Positions 21,035-33,764 are shown, counted from the stretch's first letter. The stretch is 64,000 nucleotides of DNA from Girardinichthys multiradiatus (GCF_021462225.1 NC_061816.1:9015390-9079389), one strand, 5' to 3'. Numbers and translations: made by a program. Notes: generated by a model from the sequence alone, not told the origin.

Positions 21035-23775
21035 GCTGCTCAGTTCACATCAGCTCACAAACACACCTTCTACCTTCAACTACAGAGGAAACAAAAGGCC
21101 TTTTTACAGTTTAAGGAAGAAAACTCCAAGAAACACAGGTCCAGTAAAATGTTGACTTGAGGTAAAACATCAGGGAAAACTCAGACCAAAGACTGAGGAA
21201 CATGTTTAAGAGAGAAGCACCAAAAAAGACAAAACCATGAGACAGTCAGCAGTGTGAAAGAGAAACTCACATGAGCTGCTGTACTTCTTCAAACCATTTA
21301 CTACCCAGTTTGAGGTAAACACTGTTGCAGCTTCAGCCCTTAAACGTGATCTGTTATTTGTCAGTTTTTCATGCTTCAACTGTCTGATTCTTGTCCTCAG
21401 GTGAGAGGAAATTGGTCAGGACATTTTGGAAGAACCCAGAAACCAAAGCTCAAGCTGACATGAACTGAAAACTGCTAGAACACCAGTGTCACTGTCCACC
21501 ATGAAGCTAGTTTTAAATCACCATTTACTGAGAGGATGCCAACTAAGAAAGAATGCCTCACTCCAAAGCTGACATCTTCAAACTGGATTGAAATATGCAG
21601 CTATTCACACAGAAAAGAAGACTGGAGGAGTCAAGTATGGGCTTTTAAACATAATAACATTGTGCCATCTGTCATGCCTGAGGATGGTAGCATGTGGGAC
21701 TGTTTCTCTGTCAGGGGTAGTGGTCCATTACATATGTTGTGTTTGTTGTGTTTTACCAGCACAACAAACCTGGACACTCATATAAACTGGGTTTAGAATG
21801 AATAAAGCAGACTAACATTAAACATCTGAAATGACAATTTGTGAACTTTTCTACAATAAAGTTGTCAAATGTCACAACAGAATCATGCTAGAACCTTACC
21901 GGAGATTCAAAAACCTGGGTGGCCAAGGGATAAATTGGTAAGGTAAATTTGACCAACTATTAGTAAGGGGTGTATGAATATATTTGAGCTTCTAAGTATA
22001 CATACATGCAAAATGAATGGTTCAAATACATAGCTAAAAGGCTAAAATTATTCTTCATGCCCATGAGGAATGGATGTAAACTTCTGACCCAGTCGCCATT
22101 AGAGTCACTCTGGATGTTGTTTTAGTTCAGGAGATCATGTCTCCATGTAAATTTCTCTTTAGATTTGATTGTTCAGCATTTTACATCCTATCTCATGTAA
22201 AACACAATAATTTGTCAAAATAAACAGGAAAATGAATAAATTCTCACTTGTGAGGGCAACAAATAATGGGTTACAGTAATTACATTCTCCTTTAGAGGGT
22301 CTTCAATATCAGTGTTATAGTTTGTGACGGAATCACATCAGTACATATTTAGATTTAAGAATAGTTCATATACAACATGATTATTTATTGAGCTGTAATT
22401 CTTTAAGCTCAGAAGCTCGTTGCAGCAGAAATGAGAGAATTTAAACCAGACTGATGCGTGCTCTGTACTCACATGTTGATAGATATTCTTTTCAGGATTC
22501 TCTGGCTCTTGATGCTCTGATGTTTTTCCTTGTAGGTCACAGAAGTTAGTGCTTCACAGCAGGTTCATAAACTTCATAAACTTCATGTCAACACTTCCTT
22601 AAACTGTTGACATGTGTCAACAGTTTAAGGAAGTGATGACATGTGTCAGCACTTACCTATCATATGATCCCACTTTATTACACTAAACTCCAGCAGATCT
22701 TATGGCTATCTAGTTATTAAATGATACCAAAGGAAAATCTACAGTTTATACTGCATCAACAGCAACTGTTATGGTGACTATTCAACAAACCTGAATAAAC
22801 CTGCTTTTCATTTGCTAAATGTTAAGAAATCTGAACTCAAAGAAAATGAGAACTGAAAGTCAAATGTATTAGGAAATAATGAGAAATGGGGAGAGTGAGT
22901 TCTTTATCTGTTATGATTCACTATTTGTAACTGTAGTAATTTAACACATGCTAACAAACATTTTATATTTGAAGTTCCTGAACAATTAGTGACGTCTAGT
23001 ATATCTTCAGTGTAAACTAATCCAGTCTAGATTCACTTTCAAACAGTGAAATTTGGACCTTCCCACAGTAATCACCACTTCACCCTCTGAAATCACTCTC
23101 ACTAATCCATCCAGATGGATTTAACATTCTCTCTAAATAACAGATAGGAAAAATGATTATCTATCCGTGCAGATTTACACTTTTGAAAGGATATTTACTG
23201 CATTTAAAGTGACATAAATACCAATTTACAGAAAAAAAGCCTCCAGAGAATATCCTATGCAAGGTCTGAAATGTACTAGACTTGCTTGATACTCGCCTAC
23301 ATTCATTCTGGAGCTGCTCACGAGTTTCACTGATGGATCTGTAAAGATCTGCCATCCTGGAGCACACTTTGCTGTTTCTCCCTCACTACACCTGATGATG
23401 AATCACAAACCTAAATGTAGATGGGAAAAAACTACATGATTACTGCAACTCTTAATATGGCAAAAAATAGAATCCCTAATTAGCTTAAGGGCTTTTAGTT
23501 TTTATTTTCCATGAAAATAATTATATTATAAGATTAAACAAAACACTAGAATGTGAATTTATCAAGACCACAATTTTTCAGTGCATCAGTTATTAATGCT
23601 ATACAGTAACAATCGTGTGGCTGACCGCTGTTCCCAACATTGAGCTGAGTTGTAAGAAAAGGAAAACATAAGGACCAGAAACTGTCAAAAACAAGTCCAA
23701 TGAAGGGATGCTGCACACTAAAAATCGTAGGAAAACAGGACTAATTGGTATCAGCAATGACTGAAAGATCCCTGT
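21035..23775. other. Upstream flank of the first NLR; no certain gene
   Basis: Contains the palindrome at 22592-22635. A minus-strand stretch near 23280-23355 (MADLYRSISETREQLQNECR) looks like a possible coding exon with a coiled-coil character, but no partner exon or family was recognised. Confidence 0.3.
22592..22635. repeat. Perfect palindrome, 21-bp arms with 2-bp centre
   Basis: The arm CACTTCCTTAAACTGTTGAC+A is followed by TG and then its exact reverse complement. Parts of the arm recur nearby (GACATGTGTCA...CACTT at about 22638-22654). Confidence 0.85.
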
Positions 23776-23779
23776 AGTC

Positions 23780-24140
23780 AAAACCAGGCTTGTGAGTGTG
23801 TTTGCAACACATTTGTATCCTGATCTTGATGTTGAAACCTTGCGCTCCTCTTTGACTGAAAAGCTGGGGACATGTAGGAAAATTGTCGGAAAAGCACATA
23901 AGTGGAGTTTCTCATTTCCACCAGAACGTTGTGGGAGAACAGCTCCAACCTCGAATCTGAAGCATCTGCTTCTAAGATTGACAGTTTGATTTGGGTTGGG
24001 CTCGATAAGAACTGAAGCTTCAGGAAGTTTTTTAAACTCAAGGAAGGCTTTGTCGGCTTCTGGGTCAAGATGAAAGTGGTCTTGGTGGAGGAAAGTGGAG
24101 CGGCGGTCCAACTGCAGTTCTGGATAATTCAATGGTAGAA
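23780..24140 (-). mobile_element. Ty3/gypsy-type LTR-retrotransposon pol relic
   Basis: The minus strand encodes, split over two frames, the connection and RNase H start of a Ty3/gypsy polyprotein: an EADKAFLEFKKL-like block, an EADASDS segment in one frame, and GAVLPQRS with KLHLCAF in the other. The frameshift, the short length and the absence of LTRs mark it as a dead fragment. Confidence 0.65.
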
Positions 24141-25790
24141 GTTAACAAATCGCATAAATCTCTGATCGTTCTGAGTCAGTCACTCTATTGTGAAGCAACA
24201 AGCTTCAGTCTGTTGATTGGTTTTTAACAAAGAACATCCCATAACTGTATCCAATCAAAGCACTTCAGCTATCAGCAAGGAAACTAAGCAAAGAACTCAA
24301 TGACACTAGCTGCTGCCTTGATATTTTTAATGATTTAGATCAAAACATCTGAGCTTAGTTTAGAGCTCTAAAGCTGAAAAGACTAAAACATTACCTCAGA
24401 TTACCTCAGTTAAGGCTTTGTAGCAAGATTGCATTGACTAGGAGAACTAAAAATCACAGGAAGCCATGTACCCAGCTTGAAAGTACCCTAGACTTCAGAA
24501 TCTGGTTTTCTTCAGCCAGTTTCTTCTTCTATGTGCTTCTCATTTAGCTAAGGTACTGAGGTGGTTTCCCTTGCATCAACAATAGAAACACTGATCTGAA
24601 TCTGAAATCTCCTGCAGAGGAAAATGCTTTTTAATGAAACTTGCTGACTGAAGAAATGCCCTAAGCACAAGGAAATGTGCTTCCACTTTGACTTTTATCC
24701 AGTTTTCCTTTTCTTATATGATGAATATAAAAAGCCACTGTTGTACCATCACTGATGATCATTTGGAGCCAAGTTTACTTGGAAAAACTAAAGAGTATGA
24801 TACAAAGAGCTAAAACCTAACATGTATGGAATTTATCAATGTAACAGGGAAGATAAATACATTTAAAAAAATTAAAAACTTCCTACATGACAATCAATAT
24901 TTAAATGAGTTAAAGGTTGTCTTCAGTCAAAATTATGGTCCTTCCTAAAATAAACTATATATTCTCTATGACCAGACTTTGTTCAAATCATTAAAGCTCC
25001 ATGCTTAACGTTACATAAGGCTAAAATCGTATGATGAACATAAATTATTCATTAATATGTAGTATATTAAAAAAAAAGGGCTTTTAGCGTTCCTACATAG
25101 AATAGTAAAGGGGTAAATCTCCTTATTTAATATTTTAAAAGGCTCATATGGAATTGATAAAATACATTTCTAGAAAATCATCAGCTAATATTCAGGCAAA
25201 ATTTAACATTAACAACTAAACAGAGAATTTAATCCAGTAAGTACCAGCTTCTGTCAGACTTCAAATCCTAAACTTACTTTTAAAACTGTATATAAAAGAT
25301 ATATATATATATATAAGATATATTTATATAAAAGTATATAAAAGAAAACCAAAAACAAGTACGTGAAGATCATGACACCATGTCTGGAACCAACTGCTTG
25401 AAAACCTGAGATGTGAAGAAACTATTGGCTCCTTTAAATCAGGAGTGAAAATATCACTGTTTACTGCAGCTTACCCATAAAGCCTTAGTAATATTTTATT
25501 ATTTTTATCTGTGTGTTTCTATGAGTGTCTCTATTTTACCATTTTTGTCACATATTCTGTGGGCCAGGTCATCAAAACTATGAATAACCAGGAATGTGCT
25601 GTATAAATTACTGCTTCATTAAATCTATCATTAATTGAATGTTTGTAGTATAGAAATGACAAGTATACGTACATTTCATAAATCACAAGTGGAACTTGGT
25701 GATATCAACATTCAGTCATTATCAATTTTTCACAAATGAAGCCCAATGTTAACTTTGACACTGCTCAGATTTTTATTTGTAAAATAATTT
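24141..25790. other. AT-rich spacer, no gene recognised
   Basis: Includes a short TA run near 25298-25325. No frame with motifs. Confidence 0.35.
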
Positions 25791-25794
25791 TGAA

Positions 25795-25948
25795 AACATG
25801 GAAATGTTCCTTTCCACCACACATTTATTCACTACTTTGTGTTGATCCATCACATTAAAACACAAAAAAAGACCTTCAAGTTTGAGGTTATAACGTGATT
25901 TATTGTTAACAAGCTCAAGGCGTATTAATTATTTTGCAAGGTACTGTA
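25795..25948 (+). mobile_element. Terminal fragment of a Tc1-like element
   Basis: A TTTGTGTTGATCCATCACAT block, then AAGTTTGAGGTTATAACGTG, and an end TTTTGCAAGGTACTGTA match the right end of a common fish Tc1 family. Confidence 0.6.
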
Positions 25949-27060
25949 TATCTATCCTATTCCTCTGTATAACTGTAGTCTTTGTGTCTGAATAGTGTCA
26001 GGGAAGACAGTAATGGTGGTGTCTGTAGGCTGGGTGTTGTTTTTTATGTTCCTTTATAAGTAAATTCACTGTTCACTGTCTTGTAAATAAAAGAAGCATT
26101 AAATCATGCATGAACTAGTCCTTTGTGGAGGAAACCTGAAACCTAAAGTCTGAGTTGACACAGTTACTGTATTTGTTATCTCTGCCAGGAGTTTTAGGGG
26201 TTTTTAAGCCTGACAACACAACAAACAGCTTTGTTTGAGCCAAAATTGTTATTTTGTAACATTGTTAATTATTGTGTATTATGACTTTTGTACATTTGGA
26301 TATTTCATTAACAGTAAGTTACTTTACAGCATGTTTCTGTGCAAAAGTGCCCTCTAGTGGAGGTTGGATATTATCTGGAAAGTGATTTATGACAGAGAAT
26401 CAGCAAAGGATAAAAATACTCTAAAAGACCCCATCAGGCTCCTGTGTTCTGCTGAAAGAGACACTCGGTCACCAAGAGCAGGATAGTGAACAGGAGGCCA
26501 AAAGGCTTTTTTCATTGTTATAGACTCTATTCCTGGGGAGATGGTTTCAGTAGAGCGCCACAGCGAGACATTTTTGGACTCAAAGTCAAATCATTCCTGG
26601 AATTATCAAAAACTGACATCAATGAAGCGGAGTTTTCTGCTTCTTGTCAGTTATTTTGAAGTCATAGAGCTGTCCAGCTCAAGGGATGAAGCTGTTTTCT
26701 CTTCAGATATGCTTGAACTCTGAGCTGATGGCACAGATTTACAAAGGTTAACACAAAGATATTAGTTTCTGCAGTTATTGCTCACACGTTTGAAGCCATT
26801 TAAGGTTTACACATTTAAGGTTTGTGTTTAAACAGATTTTCACCTGTTTTAATGCAAAGAACAGTTGCTTGGGCTTTTTGCATTTGACATTTATGTGGAG
26901 ATGCTGTTTTCATTCATGACTTATCAGGGCAGCTTCCATCATTCATTTATGAGTCTCATACTGATGATGGCTGGTAGCAGTTCTTTTTGTTTCTGCTACT
27001 TATATATGTGAAGTCTAAACACAGCACAGCTGTTATATCCACATATAATTTGCTGCAAAT
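25949..27060. other. Spacer, no gene recognised
   Basis: No recognised motif; the open frame 26541-26723 has no domain. Confidence 0.3.
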
Positions 27061-27065
27061 ATCCC

Positions 27066-27355
27066 TCACATGGTACCTAGGTGTGATGGTCTACTCTGGT
27101 CTATAGACCTCTTTACAGTCTGTTCTGGTCTATAAACCTGCTGTCGGTGTATTTGCTGTGATCCTTCAGTCTTGACTCTCCTGTGTATAGCAGCCTCACT
27201 TCTGTCAGTTTGCCCCAGGGCAGCTGTGGCTACATTGTAGCTCACCGCTGTCAGTGTGTGAATGTGTGCATGAATGGGTGAATGACTGTAGTGTAAAGCG
27301 CTCTGGGGTCTCTGGGGATGTGAAAGCACTATGCAAGTTCAGGCCTTTTACCATA
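27066..27355 (+). repeat. Dispersed retroelement 3'-tail repeat
   Basis: The GCCCCAGGGCAGCTGTGGCT, GTGTGTGAATGTGTG, TGAATGGGTGAATGACTG and TAAAGCGCTCTGGGG blocks form a repeat seen widely at fish LINE/SINE 3' ends. An inverted partial copy lies at 34801-35090. Confidence 0.6.
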
Positions 27356-27360
27356 TACCA

Positions 27361-27780
27361 TATTATATCAGAACCTTACATTGTTGCAAACGTTTGCAAA
27401 CCTAGAAGGAACTGAGACATTTTGCTCCTCTATTCTTACTTCTTGTACCACATTTTGCTCTAGCCATAATTTAAATAACCCCCAATCTCTTAATAAAACT
27501 GATGTACCATACTATTTTATGTGGATGTCCTGTTTAGACCTGTGGCTGTGTGGTTATAATAGTCACACCTACCAATCTGCGAAGTTGGTTGAATGTTCTG
27601 CTCCTGTGATAGCCTGTTATCATTGCATCATTTTTGCTGCTCATCATTCTGAAAGCTTGCCCCCCCCCAGGTTTCAATAAAAAAAAACATACCTAGGTTA
27701 CCTTGCGTATGTCTGTAAAACAATAAAAAATGGATAACAATTAAAAGATCAGAAGCAGTCTTCAGTGTTTCAGTGCAACA
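27361..27780. other. Spacer, no gene recognised
   Basis: A 99-codon plus-strand frame (27381-27680) is Cys/Ser-rich with no recognisable domain; a poly-C and poly-A run follow at 27660-27690. Confidence 0.3.
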
Positions 27781-27785
27781 AACTT

Positions 27786-28003
27786 TCATTTGAATCCAAC
27801 GTTTAAACCAATCTCATTGAGCTCTTCCAGAAGCTGGAGAACTAAAGCAACAGTTTCAGGTCTCCTCACATCTAAACCTTCTCCTCTTCATTCACTATCT
27901 GAACTCCACATTCACAGTCACATTAATACAGTTACAGATTTAATGTCACTGATTTAAATCAAAGTGTGGTTACCCAAATGTTGGCTCCATGTGCTTCCTC
28001 CAT
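27786..28003 (-). CDS. Candidate two-exon micro-ORF (25 codons), copy 2; function unknown
   Basis: Paralogue of 14431-14647. ATG at 28003, exon to 27974 (MEEAHGANIW), donor GTAAC, a 140-bp intron, CTCCAG acceptor, and exon 27833-27786 reading LLEELNEIGLNVGFK then TGA. The poly(A) hexamer has decayed to AATGAA. It lies about 2.7 kb downstream of the second NLR, on the same strand, as copy 1 lies about 1.3 kb downstream of the first. Coding status rests only on the conservation of frame, splice sites and flanking signals between the two copies. Confidence 0.28.
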
Positions 28004-28060
28004 CCAGACCAGCTCAGGTGAAAGGTCAGACCGTCAAACAGGAAGTGAAGGCTTCCACTT

Positions 28061-28069
28061 CCTTTTATA
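28061..28069 (-). promoter_or_regulatory. TATA box of the micro-ORF unit, copy 2
   Basis: TATAAAAGG on the minus strand, preceded by CACGCCC and followed by a GGAAGTGGAAGC / CTTCACTTCC inverted pair as in copy 1. Confidence 0.48.
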
Positions 28070-28089
28070 GGGCGTGGCTCCAATAACAG

Positions 28090-29485
28090 GGCAGGATGAC
28101 GTACTTTGATATCACTCAAGAAGACCATCATCTCTCTTGTGATCCGCTAACATGATGGTATTCTATGTAGTTTCTTCAGGATGGTCAAAGCATCAGTTGG
28201 AGATAGATTTGGACTGCCGGCGTGTTTCTCAAAAATAAACCAGACAAGGGGCCATTACACGTGTTTCCAATTGATACCTTAAAGTCAGGTGTTAATCTGC
28301 TGACAGAAGAACCTGTTTTGTGCTTTTCCTCCATTTATTTATTACAATTCCTGTTAAAAGAGAGCCTCCTCTACCCACTGCATTGAACTGCTTTCTGCTA
28401 ATCCAGATTCTGATGTAGGCAGGACTTGAATTAATACACCATTTGCAACAAACGTGACATCATTTCTTTATTAAGTTTGCCCAGTTAACCCAATCAGAAT
28501 CTAGACTTTGGTGAGGACAAACTAATCTGAATTCATATTAACTGATGTGTGTTATTCTCTGTGCTCCACATATACTTTAAGTTTCTTTAAATCCCCCTCT
28601 AAATGAGATTAGTTGAACAGCTCCTCTCATTTACTTGCACTTATAAATTAAAATCTGGTAAATACCACATCAGGTACCATTTTCCTTTACAATCACATGC
28701 TACTTCGAGTTGGTCTGTCCTGTTCAGTACATCATGGTTGTCAGAGGAATAAAATGTAAAAAGTTAAATGGTTAGGAATACGTTTTTAAGGCACTGTAGC
28801 TGTCACATTATTGAAAAAATACACAATCGTGGACAAAGAAATAAATCAATTATGAGTGACTAAAGTGATTATTTTGCCTTAAATTTCTATCCCTGACAGT
28901 TACACAAAATATAAATTGGTGATTTAACAATCCAACACATCTAATTGTAGATCAGTTTTATCCTCACAAGTATTAATTTAGACAAAGCTTCAAGTTGTTG
29001 TAAGTGAAATAATCAGACAGCAAGAGATAAAAAATATTTACACTGAACTAACACCAAAACAATAAAGAATAACCAGAAAATATTAACATAAATTTAAACC
29101 TTTACAACTAAATGAATCTAAGGTCAATCAAAAGAATCCATAAAATTTAGCGCAACTACGCCAAGCACTACTGGTTTGCTCCAAGAGCTTTTAAGCAACA
29201 TCTGGAGCAAGTCTCACCCTTTGGGGCTGCAGTAAACATCCCATAATATAATGTTAAGATTAAAAGAAGAAGATCAGATTATCTTGCAGTGCAGAGTGTC
29301 GACATAATTGCTATCATAAAAGCACTTAAACAGTTGCTTGTTAGTAACATCATGGGCATTAGCAAAGCTGTTATTGCATCAGACAGTCAATAAATATAAT
29401 AAAGCATTAAATCAGGTAAATCATGTAGACTTGATCTGTTGTATAAACTGCAATGCATATTGTTCCATTATATAATAATAATAAT
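28090..29485. other. AT-rich spacer, no gene recognised
   Basis: No frame or repeat could be assigned on either strand. Confidence 0.35.
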
Positions 29486-29494
29486 AATGTTCAA

Positions 29495-30158
29495 TTTATT
29501 TGGATCTGTGCCCCTATAGGTATTGAGGGAAATTAAGAGGTTGATACACTAGCAAAACAGGCCCTTAAGTTAGATGACATTAACATCAACATCCCATTGA
29601 GCAAAGCTGAGGGAAAATCGTTGATTCAGGAAAGGGTCATTAGGATGTGGCAAGAACAATGGGAAAATAAAGACACTGGTAGATATCTGTATCAAATACA
29701 ATGGAATATAGGGGGTAATAGGTGGAAGGATGATAGCCAGAGAGAGGAGGCAGTGATGACTCGTCTGAGGCTTGGTCATTCAGGCCTTAATGGGACTCTG
29801 TACCAAATAGGAAAACATCAGACAGGAACATGTAGCTATTGTGGTCAGTCAGAAATGGTTGAACATATTTTATTAGAATGTAACAAGTACATAAAAGAAT
29901 GGAAATATCTGGCAAGACTACTAAGTAGAGAAGGAAAAGCACTTACTTAGGTAATATACTGGGGGATACATCTAGAAATGTTAAAAACGTGATGGGATTT
30001 CTTAAAAATACTGGGTTGTTTAACCACGTTTAATTTATTATTATAAGTTCCCTCTGACTATCTCTAATGTCCACATTCCAATTCGATAGGTGGCAGTAAA
30101 TGCACCTTAACTTGGTTTGCCAAGTTAATTGCCAGATAAACTCTAGAAGAAGAAGCAG
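29495..30158 (+). mobile_element. I-clade (Nimb-like) LINE 3' end
   Basis: A frame from about 29500 reads IGIEGN.EVDTLAKQALK, the end of an RNase H domain, then continues open at 29597-29950 with RWKDDSQREEAVMTRLRLGH, TGTCSYCGQSE and VEHILLECNKY, the cysteine-rich C-terminus of such LINEs. The 3' UTR has the GGTGGCAGTAAATGCACCTT and GGTTTGCCAAGTTAATTGCC blocks and ends in AGAAGAAGAAG. The 5' part is missing. Confidence 0.85.
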
Positions 30159-30420
30159 AACAAAAATCTAAGGAAACACAAATTGACATTTGTACCTACA
30201 CTCTCTTTATACAGAAAGGATGGCCAGTCTTCCTGCTTCTCAAGAATGTGTCTAAAAATGTCTGAACAGAACTAGAATAAACAACTCAAACAACTCAACT
30301 ATATGATCTGTAACTTAATGATACATCACACAACATCAATAATCCCATTATATAAAGTAATGGAACTACTGGTCTCCATTACAGTTTCACAAACAGGAAA
30401 CATGACAGCAAAGATTTTAG

Positions 30421-30765
30421 ATGGAAATGTTAAAACCTCTCCTGATTGTGAAATTAAGGGCCAGGATCAAACATTTACTGGAAGAGATGAGAGCCAGGGA
30501 AGAACCAACTCCGGTAGCAGCCTTGGTAAAGCACTGGAAGCACATTGACGGAAATACCCTAAATGAAGCTTTGTCTGGAAACAGAACAAAACCTTTGGAT
30601 CCTGGAATAATCCCAGCTTCCATCTTTAAAGGACTGGAAGAGGACGAACTTTACAAGGCATCTTTTCCAAGAGTTTCAGAAAGAAACCGACTGAATGTGA
30701 AAATGTTTCCGAATGAAAGAGACAGAGATGTAGAGATCCGTTCAACAGTGAGAGTGTTTCTCTGA
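30421..30765 (+). CDS. Orphan open reading frame, 114 codons, unknown
   Basis: An uninterrupted plus-strand frame with charged composition (LRARIKHLLEEMRAREEPTP near residues 11-30, then VAALVKHWKHIDGNTLNEAL). No family is recognised, no signal peptide or membrane segment is visible, and it ends 21 bp before the B30.2 remnant of the second NLR on the other strand. It could be a domesticated or decaying mobile-element fragment, or chance. Confidence 0.2.
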   Translation: MEMLKPLLIVKLRARIKHLLEEMRAREEPTPVAALVKHWKHIDGNTLNEALSGNRTKPLDPGIIPASIFKGLEEDELYKASFPRVSERNRLNVKMFPNERDRDVEIRSTVRVFL

Positions 30766-30785
30766 CAGGAGGAGACTCTTTAGAC

Positions 30786-30894
30786 TCAACACAGAAATAT
30801 TGAGGAACCAGACCAGATGCAGAATCCAGCATAAAGAGGTTCAGTGAATGTGGTGTTGAAGGTATGGAGGTGGATCAGTGAGTCAGAGGAGACT
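30786..30894 (-). pseudogene. B30.2 C-terminal stub of the second NLR
   Basis: Reads SSDSLIHLHTFNTTFTEPLY then WSGSSIFLC and TGA, matching the last 36 residues of the B30.2 exon at 15975-16498. Homology stops near 30894. Confidence 0.85.
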
Positions 30895-31509
30895 GAACGG
30901 TTCTTCTTATCCTAAGCATTTCATCACATTGTTTACTGCGTGTTAACCTGCATATGACATAAACCATATCAATGACATATCAGTGTTTGTTTTATGAGCA
31001 GTTTATCATCTGTGCTGTTGCTCCGAAATGCCGAACGCAAAAGTATTGCGTGGAGACGCAAAAGTAATAAATTTCCCCATGTCCCCTCACGGGCTTCCGT
31101 ACCTTACCTCTTAAATCTTTAGAGCACATGCAGCAATTTTGTTGGTCAGATGAGACTTGACACATGTTGGTACTTTTGGTTTGATGAATGAAGAGATGCA
31201 GGGCTGATTTAATCCAGAATCTGTTTTACAAGTGTCCCTTAATCACTGGTGAACTTGATTACAACTAAACACGTTTTACAAGCAGCATACATCGAGCAGA
31301 AGCACTGTTGGCTTGTGGGTCGTGTAGTTCGTTTGACTCACATTATAGTATAGGCTTCTTGGAAAAAAACTACACAATGGCGGCGTCGATTCAAGTTTTT
31401 TTTTTTCTTAAAGTTTATAACAAAGTCTCAGTTTACATTTCCAAGGACAATTGATCCTAGTTTATTTTCCCTCCTATTAGTTAGCTCCCGCTCCCGTCTG
31501 CTCCCGTTC

Positions 31510-31627
31510 ATTTTTTATCCTGTACCGTCCCAATCACGGGATCTTTACTGAAGCTGTCTCCCGTCCCGCGGGTTTCCCGTGGGAATCCCGTGACCCGTGG
31601 GACTCCCGAAAAAATGTCAGCCTCTAG
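31510..31627 (-). mobile_element. Terminal fragment of a probable hAT-like element
   Basis: On the minus strand a CACTAGAGGCTGACATTTTT start is followed by repeated CCCACGGG / GGGATTCCC / CGCGGGACGGGAG motifs, as at ends of fish hAT-like elements. No transposase or opposite end was found; assignment is tentative. Confidence 0.4.
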
Positions 31628-31804
31628 TGTGTACCCCATATCTGGTCCAATGGGATAAGCAGAAAAAAGACATTGGATGAATGGATGGTTTTTCACTATT
31701 TGTGTTCTCCTGTGTTTTTTTTAACTGAGGTTGGAATGGGAAAGTGCTGAGGTTCACACTGTTCCTCATTAAAACCCATAAGAAACAGTTTGATGAATCT
31801 TCAC

Positions 31805-31966
31805 CTGAATATTTCCAGTGTACATTCTGAGCCACATGGCAACATCCCCCCTGAATCTTCTAGGTCGTTGTTCTGCAGGTCAACCTCTTTCAGACAGCAG
31901 GACTTAGAGCTAAGAACTGATGACAGAACCTCACAAGTTCTCCCTGAGAGGTTACAGGATCTAAGT
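31805..31966 (-). pseudogene. Second LRR exon (162 bp) of the second NLR, degenerate
   Basis: Acceptor TTTCAG, then [18 protein letters not shown] and [18 protein letters not shown], ending CTLEIFR with donor GTGAAG. It is 12 bp shorter than the 174-bp norm and the [10 protein letters not shown] segment is eroded. The LEIFR end matches the fused end of the truncated NACHT exon in the first NLR. Confidence 0.78.
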
Positions 31967-32198
31967 CTGAAAGACAAAATGAAACAAGTCAAAAGAAGAA
32001 CAAAAATAGATTATTTGTACGTAAAAACTTTGTCATGGATAATTAAAGTTTGCTCAGATAAAAATAGAAACCCTAGTTTGGGTAGGTGTTTATGTTACAC
32101 TGTTCAGTTTCACTCCACATCAGACTTTAATCATAGATCGACTTAATCATATGCATTAAAAGCTGCAGTTATTTATGCTTGTGCTGGTGAGTCATAAC

Positions 32199-32231
<33 letters not shown>

Positions 32232-33760
32232 TATAAATATAAACTATATTATATTATATATATTAACTATTATATATATATAAACTATAAATATAGAGAA
32301 GGACCTTTAACATAAATTAAAAAAAGGCCTATAAGCCAACTTAAATCTTAAATCAAAGTCAGCACAACATTTGATCAAAGTTTTCTCATCATCACATTCC
32401 TCTGCCTGATGATGACCAGGGTGATGTGTACCACAGATTAACACAAGGCAATAACACAGAGTGCCGTAAACATACTAATACTATGGTGACACAACACTAT
32501 TTGTCGCGCCACTTCTATGGCTACCAAACATTATATTTTTTCAGCTCTCCACCTCACTCCCCAACACACAGATTTCTGCCTCGGTGAAATTGCGTTTCTT
32601 TGCTCTTTCCTCAGTGGTTGGCATTTTTAACCATGGAATAACATTGATCAGCTGGCTCATTGAAATACACAATGACATTCATGAGGTGCTTTGCATTGAC
32701 CATTTATGGTTGAATGTGGGCATGTAGAGTCCAGAACATGATACAGAACCTTGTATTCAAACATTGTGGTGCAGCTGTGATTTATAAAGGGTAATTTGCT
32801 TTCTGGGGTGCGTGAGCATGGTTTTATAGGTATGGATTTTTTTTTTGCCGTATGCCATTTTTGGCCATACAGTATGTACACTTTTAGTATGGATCCTATG
32901 CAACGTTTTATAAATAAAACCCCAGATAATGATCTCATGGCTTTGTGAGTTTCTGATTTACTTTACTTAAACGGAGGCACATCTGTGGATGTATATTAAG
33001 GCCTGTCGAACACATTACCTTCTTGTGTGACATCATTAAAGAAATAAACAAAGTCATCCAAGATTTCACAAATCTGTTTCCACCTTGGATACAAGTCCCA
33101 GATTCCTGAATGTGCCACATTAATCTGTTATAGCTTCAACAATACCTTCCTAACTTTAAAGCATATGACACCACCAACTGTGCCACATTATTTTAACAAA
33201 AGCCCTCAGAGTGAGAGCAAAAGAGCAGAGACTTGTTGTCCCATGTAGGTTACCGTAGTGGACTCTAGGAATTGGGAATATGGACTTTATATTTTATAAC
33301 AATATTTTATGGTATCTATTGTGATAATGATACATTTTAAGATAAAGAATATTTAAAAATTTATCACAATATTTTTTAATATTTCAATGCAAACCACAAG
33401 AGCCCCACAAACACAAATACTGCTCTAACTATTAAAGTTAGTCATCATCAAATAAGTTACTTTAAGTAATACAATTACACCCATAAACATGACACAATAA
33501 CTGTATTCATAATTACTGTAACTGTATATTTGTCAATATTTAGTTAATTTAAGATTTCATTGAACCAACAGTGGAACAAACTGTTTAAACACGAAAACTA
33601 ACAATCCCAGCCTTACTCTCTTCTTCATTTAGTTTATTGTTATAAACATAAATCTCAGTTTTTATCATGCTAATCTTGTTATTCATGATTAGGATAAACA
33701 GCACTTTAATTGCCCATTCCTAATGTAAACAAAAACCTTGTTGTCATGGTAAAAAAAAAG
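31967..33760. other. Intronic/spacer sequence between LRR exons of the second NLR
   Basis: No further LRR exon was recognised. Contains the AT microsatellite at 32202-32290. Confidence 0.4.
32202..32290. repeat. AT microsatellite
   Basis: Long runs of TA/ATAT with minor interruptions. Confidence 0.9.
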
Positions 33761-33764
33761 CTCA

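Noticed and set aside
23599..24132. 177-codon minus-strand frame as a host gene
   Set aside because: Its first half is a Ty3/gypsy pol fragment with a frameshift, and the rest is non-coding in character.
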